Source of the DNA: CAAFZY01 sp964410325
GTDB taxonomy: Bacteria; Pseudomonadota; Alphaproteobacteria; RF32; CAG-239
Direction: 5' to 3'
DNA length: 57,401 nucleotides
NCBI GenBank assembly: GCA_964410325.1
Contig: CAYPFN010000012.1
Location: forward strand, 1 to 57,401
The notes beneath the pieces are model-generated. The model was not told where the DNA came from. It did no database searches and saw only the letters and a list, made by a program, of their open reading frames with translations. Positions 34,633-42,207 of the stretch are shown here, in pieces. The first letter of the stretch is position 1, and each line of letters begins with the position of its first letter. The position numbers were made by a program, and so were the translations under genes.

Positions 34633-35841
34633 ATGAAAAAAATGAGAAAAATCACGGAAGAAACTTTTGCACAACCCAATGCTGGCAAAATCATCTTGAA
34701 TTTGGTAAAAAAAGGAACAGAAATCTCCGAAAACTGCCAGCTCAAAATCTTTGACTTGCCAAATGCTGCAGAGATTATGCTGGAATATGTTAAAAGAGGT
34801 GGTTGGCTCGACTCTGAAGTTTGGCTCAAAATTTTTAACTTGCCAAATGTAGCCGAGTTTGTACTGGAATATGCTAAAAGGGGTGGTTGGCTCGACTCTG
34901 AAGTTTGGCTCAAAATTTTTGACTTGCCAAACGCCGCCGAGTTTATACTGGAATATGCTAAAAGAGGTTGTAGGCTCACCGATGAAGTTCAGTATAAAAT
35001 CTTTGACTTGCCAAATGCTGCAGAGATTATGCTGGAATATGCTAAAGGGAAGGGTCCGCTTAACTATGAAGTTCAGCTCAAAATCTTTGATTTGCCAGAT
35101 GTTGCAGAGATTATGTTGGAGTGTGCTAAAAGGAACAACGATTTCGACTCTAAAATTCAGCTCAAAATCTTTGACTTGCCAAATGCTGCAGAGATTATGC
35201 TGGAATATGTTAAAAGGGGTGGTTGGCTCTTCTATAAAGCTCAGCTCAAAATCTTTGACTTGCCAAACGCAGTAGAGATTATGCTGGAATATGTTAAAAG
35301 GGGCGGTTGGCCCACCTCTGAAGTTTGGTTCAAAATCTTTGACTTGCCAAACGCCGCTGAGTTTATACTGGAATATGCTAAAAGAGGCTGTAGACTCACC
35401 GATGAAGTTCAGCTCAAAATCTTTGACTTGCCAAATGCAGATGAGATTATGCTGGATTATATTAAAGTTAAAGAAGGGCACTATTGGCTCACTAATGAAG
35501 CTCTGCTCAAAATCTTTAACTTGTCAAACGCAGCCGAGATTATGTTGGAGTATGTTAAAGGGCACTGTTGGCTCGGCTCTGAAGTTCAGCGCAAAATCTT
35601 TGACTTGCCAAATGCAGCCGAGATTATGTTGGAGTATGTTAAAAGGGGCGGCAGGCTTAACATTAAAACTCAGCTCAAAATTCTTGACTTGCCAAATGCA
35701 GCCGAGATTATACTTAGGTATGCCCTGTATGCTCGAGAAAAAGGATACGAGTTCTGCAATGACGCTTTGAGAGAAGTCCTGACAAGGATTTTAAGCTATC
35801 CCAAAATCGGCAAGATTTTAGCCAAACTTGCGCAAAAGTAA
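34633..35841 (+). CDS. Solenoid protein built from 28-residue repeats, unknown function
   Basis: This 402-residue protein consists of twelve tandem units starting at residue 37. The consensus is LKIFDLPNAAEIMLEYVKRG followed by about eight variable residues ending EVQ or EVW. Two units are longer (31 and 32 residues). A degenerate unit forms the N-terminus (FAQPNAGKIILNLVKKGTE) and a divergent cap the C-terminus (VLTRILSYPKIGKILAKLAQ). Each unit should form two short helices, giving an alpha-solenoid like HEAT or ankyrin arrays. There is no signal peptide, membrane helix or catalytic motif. Variable positions after KRG (GWLDS, CRLTD, GPLNY, NNDFD) look like a binding surface. No Shine-Dalgarno precedes the ATG; a strong terminator follows. 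Confidence 0.85.
   Translation: MKKMRKITEETFAQPNAGKIILNLVKKGTEISENCQLKIFDLPNAAEIMLEYVKRGGWLDSEVWLKIFNLPNVAEFVLEYAKRGGWLDSEVWLKIFDLPNAAEFILEYAKRGCRLTDEVQYKIFDLPNAAEIMLEYAKGKGPLNYEVQLKIFDLPDVAEIMLECAKRNNDFDSKIQLKIFDLPNAAEIMLEYVKRGGWLFYKAQLKIFDLPNAVEIMLEYVKRGGWPTSEVWFKIFDLPNAAEFILEYAKRGCRLTDEVQLKIFDLPNADEIMLDYIKVKEGHYWLTNEALLKIFNLSNAAEIMLEYVKGHCWLGSEVQRKIFDLPNAAEIMLEYVKRGGRLNIKTQLKILDLPNAAEIILRYALYAREKGYEFCNDALREVLTRILSYPKIGKILAKLAQK
34741..35769 (+). repeat. Tandem array of about twelve 84-bp coding repeats
   Basis: Units of 84 bp (two of 93 and 96 bp) in frame with the gene share long identical blocks such as AAAATCTTTGACTTGCC and GAGATTATGCTGGAATATG. Units 3 and 8 are near-identical for more than 80 bp, including the variable part, which suggests recent duplication or gene conversion. 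The periodicity keeps several other frames open on both strands. Confidence 0.92.
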
Positions 35842-35848
35842 TCTAATC

Positions 35849-35886
35849 AAAAGTGGTTGTTCCAGAGGAGGAACAACCACTTTTTG
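35849..35886 (+). terminator. Rho-independent terminator of the repeat gene
   Basis: AAAGTGGTTGTTCC pairs perfectly with GGAACAACCACTTT around AGAGGA, followed by Ts. Confidence 0.95.
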
Positions 35887-36458
35887 TAACAAGAGAACTA
35901 CTTTTCTCGAGCTTTTATTTTACTGAGCATTTTATCAAATCTTTCAAGACATTGATAATGCTTGTAAAAAACGGTGCTCACACTCCTTAAGACTACTTTC
36001 GGTTTGGGCGTGCTTTTAAAAAAGATTTTTCCGATAATGCTGTCCAAAATCCGTAAAACCGCTATCGGAATATATCTGTATAATGACACCTCTAACAAAG
36101 AGTTCTATCCTTTTAATATATTTATCAAAAGGATGAAGTTAAGTTAATTCTAAATCATTGAAAACAAAGGAACATTTGATTTTAATATACATTAAAGTTG
36201 TTAAAAGAGTCAATTAAATTTATTTTGTTGTTTTTCCTTTTCTTTGAAAACTCTGGATTACAACAGATTAAACTAATAAAGCAATATAAATAACAAAATA
36301 TTGGATTCTGGCGTTCAGTTTTAAGCAATATTTTTGAGCTGAGCATTTTTACATATAGGTAATGATTTTTGCTCAATTATGATTAGCTTATGATAATATT
36401 TTAAAATGATTGTCAAGAAAATCATATGCTAATCATTTTTAGAAGAAGGAGAAGGAAA
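35887..36458. other. Intergenic stretch of about 570 bases, possibly with a decayed frame
   Basis: One open frame on the minus strand (35898-36098, 66 codons, TTG start) reads SLYRYIPIAVLRILDSIIGK and ends with Lys/Arg-rich residues. It has no ribosome site and I do not recognise it, so it may be the tail of a lost gene. The rest is very AT-rich, with no RNA gene seen. The last 80 bases should carry the promoter of the next gene. Confidence 0.4.
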
Positions 36459-36710
36459 ATGGAGCTGTCAGAACTTTTTTATGCTCTTGGAGATGTTGTG
36501 GCAGGCAAGCGTAGTTTAAAAGACGTTTGTAAGGATATGGCCGAAAAGGATAAAGAGAAGTTTCAAAAACTTTTTGATGCGGGAAAAGTTTTTTTGCAAA
36601 CTCTTACAAATAACATTAAGAATGAAGTAAAAAGGGAGGTTAAGAATGAGGATATGCGTGCAAACTATGATATGTCCGCCGCTGTAGCCGTCAACATAAA
36701 CGGCACATAG
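36459..36710 (+). CDS. Hypothetical small protein (83 residues)
   Basis: I start this at ATG 36459 because AGAAGGAGAAGG lies directly upstream; an in-frame ATG at 36426 would encode an Arg tract that is really that ribosome site. The protein begins MELSELFYALGDVVAGKRSL, has a charged helical middle (DMAEKDKEKFQKLFDAGKVF) and ends SAAVAVNINGT. It has no signal peptide or known domain. It is followed closely by a tiny basic protein and a 218-residue unknown, likely one transcript. Function unknown. Confidence 0.65.
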   Translation: MELSELFYALGDVVAGKRSLKDVCKDMAEKDKEKFQKLFDAGKVFLQTLTNNIKNEVKREVKNEDMRANYDMSAAVAVNINGT

Positions 36711-36716
36711 GCTTAT

Positions 36717-36830
36717 ATGGGTGTAAAACCTAAGGAAAAGCAGTCCGCGTGGAAAAAGTGGCGCCAAAATATGGCAAGGTCATTGCGGAATATGGCAGAT
36801 GTTTTCAGCGGAAAAAAGACTGTCAAATAA
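36717..36830 (+). CDS. Hypothetical tiny basic protein (37 residues)
   Basis: ATG 36717 to TAA 36828 encodes MGVKPKEKQSAWKKWRQNMA, continuing RSLRNMADVFSGKKTVK. It is strongly basic, Trp-containing and amphipathic-helical. It begins six bases after the stop of the upstream gene. Its tight position suggests translation coupled to that gene. No ribosome site of its own is obvious. Confidence 0.45.
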   Translation: MGVKPKEKQSAWKKWRQNMARSLRNMADVFSGKKTVK

Positions 36831-36857
36831 GGTATCTCCGACTTTCATAGAAGGGTG

Positions 36858-37514
36858 ATGGAAAATGAGGTAGTCTACCGTAAAGCGGTTAGTGTTGGTA
36901 AAGGGAGCGTGAACGGAGTTCGTAAAACTCTGGATGAGTTAAGAGGCAGAAATAAAAAACAAACAACTGTTGAAAATCCTTATGAAAAGCTTTCTCCGGA
37001 ACGTTTCAGCGTAGCTATGAAAACCGCATATATAAATATTATCCGAATGGAACACATGGGGGCAGCGTTACCAGCGGAAGAAAAAGAAAAGGCAATGAGC
37101 GAGTTTCAAAGTATTTTGTCCGTTGCACAAAAAAGAATGCCAGATGTCAAAGCAGAGGCCGGTGGAAGTTATTTTACCGACGAAAAACTAAAATCGGTAG
37201 AAGGACAGATGTTTGCTTATATGAAAAGTGATGTAGAAAAAGGAAAAGATATGGCAGCCAAAGGCGATGTTAGAAAATTTGAAGCATGGCGGCAAGGAGA
37301 AAACTGGAAGATGCCATTAGGAAATGGAAAAGTTTTGGAAGAACGGCCTTATCACAACAAAGAGGTTTTCCTGCGGCGTGGTGATGATAAAGTCACATTT
37401 AAATATAATGTGCAGGATTATTTGTATAAACCGTTGAAATCGGCTAAGAATACTTTAAGCAAAGAAGAAATGCAGGCAGAAATGATGAAATTGCGGGAAT
37501 TGAAACTCCGATAA
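36858..37514 (+). CDS. Hypothetical protein (218 residues)
   Basis: ATG 36858 follows GAAGGG; a GTG three bases upstream is also possible. The protein is charged and mostly helical (for example NPYEKLSPERFSVAMKTAYI and KLKSVEGQMFAYMKSDVEKG), with a C-terminal segment rich in Tyr and Lys. It has no signal peptide, membrane helix or recognised domain. It closes a three-gene group of unknown function in a stretch that also contains a recombinase remnant, so the group may have arrived by transfer. A hairpin terminator follows. Confidence 0.7.
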   Translation: MENEVVYRKAVSVGKGSVNGVRKTLDELRGRNKKQTTVENPYEKLSPERFSVAMKTAYINIIRMEHMGAALPAEEKEKAMSEFQSILSVAQKRMPDVKAEAGGSYFTDEKLKSVEGQMFAYMKSDVEKGKDMAAKGDVRKFEAWRQGENWKMPLGNGKVLEERPYHNKEVFLRRGDDKVTFKYNVQDYLYKPLKSAKNTLSKEEMQAEMMKLRELKLR

Positions 37515-37541
37515 GCCATTTTTTCATCATAATAAAAATAC

Positions 37542-37588
37542 CTGCCCTTAATTTATCTCCAAGTTGACTTATTAAGGGCAGTGTTTTT
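37542..37588 (+). terminator. Terminator after the hypothetical cassette
   Basis: CTGCCCTTAAT and ATTAAGGGCAG form an 11-bp perfect stem with a long loop, followed by TGTTTTTAT. Confidence 0.75.
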
Positions 37589-37637
37589 ATGTGTCTTATA
37601 AGCAGGCGGCTCTCAACTTGTCTAAAATAATTTCTAT

Positions 37638-37793
37638 ATGCTTTCTTCTATGGCTGACGGCTATGATGCCCGAAAACCATTGGATAAAAGAAAACTTGGA
37701 AAACTGTTAAAGAAACTCGGTAAGGGTGATAAAATTATTGCCACCTGGACAACATTGCATCGTTATATTCAGGAATGCGTTGTCATCTCATAA
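37638..37793 (+). pseudogene. Remnant of a serine recombinase (resolvase/invertase)
   Basis: The 51-codon frame reads KPLDKRKLGKLLKKLGKGDK then IIATWTTLHRY. The KRKLGxLLKxLKxGDxII pattern is the beta-strand/helix region of the resolvase catalytic domain in Mpi/Pin-like invertases, where (S)RLGR normally follows. Here the sequence diverges immediately after IIAT, and the catalytic N-terminus and DNA-binding C-terminus are absent. This is a fragment of a lost mobile or inversion element. Confidence 0.55.
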
Positions 37794-37797
37794 TTAA

Positions 37798-37820
37798 AGG
37801 CGGTATAACCGCCTATTATA
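37798..37820. terminator. Hairpin at the end of the Fic gene
   Basis: AGGCGG and CCGCCT pair around TATAA. A weak T-rich tail follows on the plus strand and TTTAATT on the minus strand. It is 38 bases beyond the stop of the leftward fic gene. Confidence 0.5.
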
Positions 37821-37858
37821 TTTTGTATTTCTTAACACTTGCTATGTGATACTAAAAA

Positions 37859-38797
37859 TTATCTCATCATGATTTTCTGAACATCGGCTTTTTGTTCTTG
37901 GGCAAACAAAGCATAACCGGAAGGGGTAAATGCTATCGGCCTTAATTTTCCTTCTTTCATCCAATAACGGATGGTTGATGTAGGAACATCGCACAATTGA
38001 GCAAATTTAGATATTGTAAGCAATGATTTATTCGGTTCTTGTTTATGAACATCCAGCAAATCAATCATCATTTTAAGGGAACGATTCAATGTCGAGAGCA
38101 TAAATTTATGATAAGGTTCGCTATTTTCCTTTGTTTGGTATGTTTCTAAAACGCTTAAATATCTTTTTCTATCAATGGGACGAATGATTATGGGAGCATA
38201 TCTGTTGTTTAGCAACATGCTGTTAAGCAATAACCGTGCTGTGCGGCCATTACCATCAATAAATGGATGGATTGTTACCAAACGATAATGAGCTTCAATA
38301 GCTTTAAGCAGTATATCATCATCTTCTTGCAACAACCAAGTAGAAAACTCTTTCATCAAATCAGGAACTTTAAGCGGGTTCGGAAGAATTGTTTGTGAAC
38401 CAGATATTCTCACCCGAACACTACGATAAAAACCGGCATTACGGTCATCAATGCCTGATAAAATAATTTTGTGTATCTGCAAGATATAGTTTTCATCAAT
38501 TTTAACTGCATTGGCCGCAGATGCTTGAATAAATTCAAAAGCTTTTGCATGGTTAATTGCTTCCAGATAATCATTGATAGGCTTAGATCCGGAGGTAATT
38601 CTTTCTTCAATAGCCATTTCAGTTTCTTTTCGGGTTAAGGTATTGCCTTCAATAGCATTGGAAGTATAAGCAAGCTCTGTTTTCAACCATTTATCAAGAA
38701 CCTTTTGATTATCTTTATTTTTCAAAAGGTTCTGCAAAATAGCTTTATTTTCTTCTATTTTTAATCTTATTTCCTGCATTGCAACCTCATACTTCAT
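37859..38797 (-). CDS. Fic-family protein with winged-helix C-terminus
   Basis: Fic enzymes usually transfer AMP from ATP to hydroxyl groups on target proteins. The active-site motif HPFIDGNGRTAR (His177) is complete. An N-terminal inhibitory motif SNAIEGN (46-52) marks the self-inhibited class with the inhibitory helix in front of the Fic core. The C-terminus (about 245-300) carries a DNA-binding-like helix-turn-helix (ISKFAQLCDVPTSTIRYWMK). This three-part architecture (Fic/DOC_N, Fic, HTH) is common in bacteria, and its targets are rarely known. It sits alone next to a recombinase remnant, consistent with horizontal movement. Confidence 0.93.
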   Translation of the reverse strand: MKYEVAMQEIRLKIEENKAILQNLLKNKDNQKVLDKWLKTELAYTSNAIEGNTLTRKETEMAIEERITSGSKPINDYLEAINHAKAFEFIQASAANAVKIDENYILQIHKIILSGIDDRNAGFYRSVRVRISGSQTILPNPLKVPDLMKEFSTWLLQEDDDILLKAIEAHYRLVTIHPFIDGNGRTARLLLNSMLLNNRYAPIIIRPIDRKRYLSVLETYQTKENSEPYHKFMLSTLNRSLKMMIDLLDVHKQEPNKSLLTISKFAQLCDVPTSTIRYWMKEGKLRPIAFTPSGYALFAQEQKADVQKIMMR

Positions 38798-39183
38798 AAT
38801 TTTAACATTTACTAACCATAAACCTTAAAGTTCCAAATGTCAACAAATACTTTATAGTTACAAAATAACAAAAGTATGAAGTTTGTAGATAATCACAAAT
38901 CTACATTTCTGTTACCATTTTTCCGAGACATACAAAATCCTTCTTGACTATAGAAACTGGTGAGATATGGCGGTTATAAATTCATTCAAAGGGTAAGACA
39001 GTTGGATGTGTTTAAGGGTTCGGCAAAAACACTCATCCAGAAGAAAAATCATACTTTTTCATAAGTTTGGCATTTGTGTGGTTATGGCTTCTGGGAATCC
39101 TTGTAATCTTGCCCTTTCTCTTGGAGACAATACCAAAATCATTACCTTTAACTTTGTTATTCTTTTTGTGCCTCTATAAACCA
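38798..39183. other. Intergenic stretch without a supported gene
   Basis: About 386 bases. A short plus-strand frame near 38969-39062 reads YGGYKFIQRVRQLDVFKGSA and ends at TAA, but has no start or ribosome site. It may be a decayed gene end. The first 60 bases should hold the fic promoter. No RNA gene or repeat seen. Confidence 0.4.
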
Positions 39184-39480
39184 TCAATATATTTTGTATT
39201 TCTTTATCAATCTTTCTATTCGTTCGTTTAGTATCCTATGTCCCTGTTTTAATAATGGTCTTATGCGAGAATCATTAAAACATTCGCTAATCTGTTCCAT
39301 TTTTTGATTGAGATTATAAAGCAAATCATTAGAGGCTCGCCGGTTCTGGCAAAGCATAATTGAATAATAATCCTTGCTTTTACCCAAAAATTGTATGCTA
39401 TACTGGTATTTATTTGAGACAATATCCAAATCAGATAATAGTTTATAACAGTCCTGAACATATTTTGTGCTTATATCCAT
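39184..39480 (-). CDS. Small hypothetical protein (DUF6626-like)
   Basis: This 98-residue protein contains the segment DIVSNKYQYSIQFLGKSKDY, followed by YSIMLCQNRRASNDLL. This resembles a small family I recall from alphaproteobacteria with the pattern SxxxFSxxWLGKSxSYYS, which looks like a helix-turn-helix. It may therefore bind DNA. The C-terminus is a charged helix (RILNERIERLIKKYK). No operon partner is evident. The family link is from motif memory only. Confidence 0.6.
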   Translation of the reverse strand: MDISTKYVQDCYKLLSDLDIVSNKYQYSIQFLGKSKDYYSIMLCQNRRASNDLLYNLNQKMEQISECFNDSRIRPLLKQGHRILNERIERLIKKYKIY

Positions 39481-39868
39481 TTGTAATCCTTACTCTATAT
39501 AATATTTATCTTTTTAAGACTTATTTTTTGTAATGAGTTCAATCTTTATAAGCCATTACAAAATATCGGAGTAGGGATCTAATTTCACTTCTGACATTCT
39601 TAAATCAGCAATTTTCAGCATTCATATCAATGTATGTGTTTCTCAATTTTCTTATTGTTGCTTCTGTTCCTTGGGTTATTCTGTTCTTAAAAACACTTTT
39701 TATAATATTCTCCAACAAAAGCTCCCCTCGTTTAACACAAGTTTTCATTATTCTAAAACCTGCTTTATTTGCAATGAAAATTTTTTCCTGAAAAGTATCG
39801 TAAATTGTGTTACCTGTAAATAGGCATGCATCTTTCGAGGTTGCGGGTTTTTTATTGTTGATTCAAAT
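39481..39868. other. Intergenic stretch with an unproven 47-codon frame
   Basis: A minus-strand frame from ATG 39748 to TGA 39605 reads MKTCVKRGELLLENIIKSVF and continues KNRITQGTEATIRKLRNTYI. The same frame stays open for about 20 codons upstream of the ATG, as if it were the tail of a longer, lost gene. There is no ribosome site. I do not recognise it and do not call it a gene. Nothing else is seen. Confidence 0.35.
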
Positions 39869-39894
39869 AAAAAAAAACCGCCTCTTAAGGTGGT
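39869..39894 (-). terminator. Terminator of tRNA-Pro (CGG)
   Basis: On the minus strand ACCACCT and AGGCGGT pair around TAAG with one mismatch, followed by nine Ts. Confidence 0.85.
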
Positions 39895-39903
39895 CTTCTG
39901 CAG

Positions 39904-39980
39904 TGGTCGGATTGACTGGACTCGAACCAGCGACCTCTTCGACCCGAACGAAGCGTTCTACCAGGCTGAACTACAATCCG
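39904..39980 (-). tRNA. tRNA-Pro (CGG)
   Basis: The acceptor stem CGGATTG/CAATCCG closes a 77-base cloverleaf with an encoded CCA end. The anticodon stem CTTCG/CGAAG and loop TTCGGGT give anticodon CGG. It is the third proline tRNA in this window and has its own terminator. Confidence 0.95.
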
Positions 39981-40117
39981 TCATCTTAAATTAGGTATAC
40001 TAATACAACATTATTTTTTTAAAACAAGTCTTTTTTTCAAAAATATGATATTTTTATGGATATTTGTTTTTTGTGCCTTATAGTTGATATATTGTTATTA
40101 TCGGAGAAAATTTTAAT

Positions 40118-40948
40118 ATGTTGCATATCGGTTCTCATTTATCGTCGTCTAAGGGGTTTCTGGCAATGGGTAAAGATGCCCTTAAAATTGGCGCGGATAC
40201 TTTGCAATTTTTTACCAGAAACCCTCAGGGCGGGCGCGCTAAAGAGATTAATTCTGAAGATGTTAAAGCTTTTTTAGAGTTGGCACAAGCAAACAAATTT
40301 ACTAAATTTGTGGCTCACGCTCCTTATACCTTAAACCCCTGTTCGGCCAATCCATCTACTCGGGAATTTGCCGAAATGGTGTTTGCTGATGATTTACGGC
40401 GCATGGAATTTTTGCCGGGAAATTATTATAATTTTCATCCAGGTAGTCATGTCGGGCAGGGGATTGACAAGGGTATTGAAATGATAGCTGGGCTTATGAA
40501 CAAAATCCTGAAAGCAGATATGTCTACAACGGTTTTATTAGAAACAATGTCCGGTAAAGGCAGCGAAGTTGGGGCGCGGTTTGTAGAACTGCAAAAGATT
40601 ATTGAAAAAATAAAGTTATCCGAGAAAGTTGGGGTTTGTTTAGATACCTGCCATGTTTATTCGGCCGGGTATGATATTGTCAACAATCTTGATGGCGTTC
40701 TGGCTGAGTTTGATGAAATTATCGGTTTGGATCGGTTGAAAGCTGTTCACTTAAATGATAGCAAAATGCCTTTTGTCAGTCATAAAGACCGTCATGAAAA
40801 AATTGGGAAGGGGACAATCGGGCTGGAAGCAATTGTGCGCGTTGTTACGCATCCAAAGCTTAACCATTTGCCGTTTATTTTGGAAACTCCAAACGAGCTT
40901 TCTGGATGGAAAGATGAAATCAATCTGTTGAAATCCTGTGCCAGATAA
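40118..40948 (+). CDS. nfo: Endonuclease IV (AP endonuclease)
   Basis: Nfo cuts DNA 5' to abasic sites and is a zinc-dependent TIM-barrel enzyme. At 276 residues it is near the E. coli length (285). The Zn-site motifs are visible in order: IGSHLSSSKGF (N-terminus), FVAHAPYTLN, NFHPGSH, VLLETMSG, GVCLDTCHVYSAGYD, VHLNDSK, HEKIGKGTIG and FILETPNE. It stands alone, convergent with a glycosyltransferase gene 17 bases away. No clear Shine-Dalgarno precedes the ATG apart from GGAG near 40102. Confidence 0.96.
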   Translation: MLHIGSHLSSSKGFLAMGKDALKIGADTLQFFTRNPQGGRAKEINSEDVKAFLELAQANKFTKFVAHAPYTLNPCSANPSTREFAEMVFADDLRRMEFLPGNYYNFHPGSHVGQGIDKGIEMIAGLMNKILKADMSTTVLLETMSGKGSEVGARFVELQKIIEKIKLSEKVGVCLDTCHVYSAGYDIVNNLDGVLAEFDEIIGLDRLKAVHLNDSKMPFVSHKDRHEKIGKGTIGLEAIVRVVTHPKLNHLPFILETPNELSGWKDEINLLKSCAR

Positions 40949-40964
40949 GTTTTTATAAGCTTTT

Positions 40965-41825
40965 TTAATATTTACGCATACTGCGAACATCAAAAATTTT
41001 GATGCCGAATAGATAATATCTTTTATAATTATTGTTGGATAAAATCTTGATAATCGGTAGACCGAAAACCCGGATTTTGGTCTTTTTTGCATATGGTATC
41101 TTAACATGGATCTTATTTTTTAAGATTAAATCAACCTGTGCTTCTTTGGATTTTTTTATCTTCCGTTCGTCAGGCACTGTTTCGGTATCGATATCCTGCC
41201 GGCGGTGATAATAATATATTCCCGGAACGGAAACAATTTTTTCAGCTTTTTGGGCTACTTCCGAGCACCATTCAATGTCGGAAGTCTGATCGTCCACATT
41301 AAAATATAATTCTTGGGTGTTGATAAAGTCGCGTTTGTATATTTTATTACAAACATAATTAAGTTGTGGCATGTGAAGCAATTTAAATTTCTGGGTAAGC
41401 TTTTTGGCTGTTTGTTTTTTTGTATATTTTAAAATTGGTTCGGTTTGCGTTTCGTTATTAATATACATGACGCTGCAGCAGGCTATGTCGGCGTTTTCCT
41501 GAGTGGCCGCATTATAGAGTTTTTCAAAATATCTGGGGTCAACCCAGTCGCTGGCTTCAATAAAGCTGAGGTATTTTCCTTGTGAGGCGACAATCCCCCA
41601 ATTTCGGCAAGCGGTCATGCCTATGCTATTTTGATTAATGATTTTTATTTTTTGGTTTTTGGCCGCATAATATTTTAAAATTTCTGCGGAATTATCGCTC
41701 GAACCGTCGTTGATGCAAATGATTTCGATATCTTTTAAACTCTGGCGGCACAGAGAACTTAAGCATTCGGGCAAGAATTGTTGATTGTTGCGAACAGGGA
41801 TGATTACTGAAACCTTTGTCATCAT
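40965..41825 (-). CDS. Family 2 glycosyltransferase
   Basis: This 286-residue protein has a GT-A fold with VSVIIPVRNN at the start, the nucleotide-site motif CINDGSSDNS, and EASDW in place of the usual DSDD metal motif. The acceptor-side region is the rest, ending in YLFGIKIFDVRS, a tail common in polysaccharide glycosyltransferases that often lies near the membrane surface. The N-terminal 120 residues are close to the two GT2 domains of the large protein at 50688-55418. No other glycan gene is adjacent. The sugar donor is unknown. The altered metal motif (Glu-Ala-Ser-Asp) deserves note. Confidence 0.9.
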   Translation of the reverse strand: MMTKVSVIIPVRNNQQFLPECLSSLCRQSLKDIEIICINDGSSDNSAEILKYYAAKNQKIKIINQNSIGMTACRNWGIVASQGKYLSFIEASDWVDPRYFEKLYNAATQENADIACCSVMYINNETQTEPILKYTKKQTAKKLTQKFKLLHMPQLNYVCNKIYKRDFINTQELYFNVDDQTSDIEWCSEVAQKAEKIVSVPGIYYYHRRQDIDTETVPDERKIKKSKEAQVDLILKNKIHVKIPYAKKTKIRVFGLPIIKILSNNNYKRYYLFGIKIFDVRSMRKY

Positions 41826-42207
41826 ATTTCTCCAAAAAATGAACCATCTCGCACAGGTGATCGGAGAGTTCAGAAATCATATATCAGGATATGATTTTTT
41901 TTGATTTTTAAGCCTATTAAATGTTCTGAACCTTCATCAAAAACTCTCCGATCATGATTATAAGTCCATAATCGGGGGATATATTTACTGCCACGATAAA
42001 ATCGATACAGCATTTTCGATGTTATATCCTAACACCGCCTGATATACGGTTTCTGATAGCCAGCACCTGAAAAAGTACGTAATATGTATATATTATATTT
42101 TAGAAACACTCAATTAAAAAAATAAAACTTGTTTATTTTTTTAGGACTTTTTGTCACAAAAAAGCCAACCGATTATGTTATCTGCCGGCATGAAGCTAAA
42201 TTTGGAT
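41826..42207. other. Intergenic stretch with nested inverted repeats
   Basis: This 382-base gap separates the glyA stop from the glycosyltransferase start. It contains the nested inverted repeats listed separately (41859-41955) and otherwise AT-rich DNA. The promoter of the leftward glycosyltransferase gene should lie here. No coding frame seen. Confidence 0.45.
41859..41955. repeat. Nested inverted repeats, possible structured RNA or regulatory leader
   Basis: TGATCGGAGAGTT (41859-41871) is the exact reverse complement of AACTCTCCGATCA (41943-41955). Inside it, TTCAGAA (41870-41876) matches TTCTGAA (41925-41931), and AATCATAT (41876-41883) pairs with ATATGATT (41890-41897) as a short hairpin. 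The three stems nest into one large branched structure that lies upstream of the glycosyltransferase gene. Confidence 0.6.

Noticed and set aside
34624..35481. Minus-strand 285-codon frame with its own repeats
   Set aside because: It mirrors the 84-bp coding repeats. Stop-free frames on both strands follow from the periodicity, and it has no promoter or ribosome site.
34741..35769. CRISPR-like periodic repeats
   Set aside because: Units are 84 bp, in frame, coding and without unique spacers. No cas gene is nearby.
35898..36098. 66-codon minus-strand frame
   Set aside because: TTG start without ribosome site; unrecognised; possibly the tail of a lost gene.
39807..39989. Plus-strand frame ending GLTGLEPATSSTRTKRSTRL
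   Set aside because: Antisense of tRNA-Pro (CGG) and its terminator; the same tRNA artefact.
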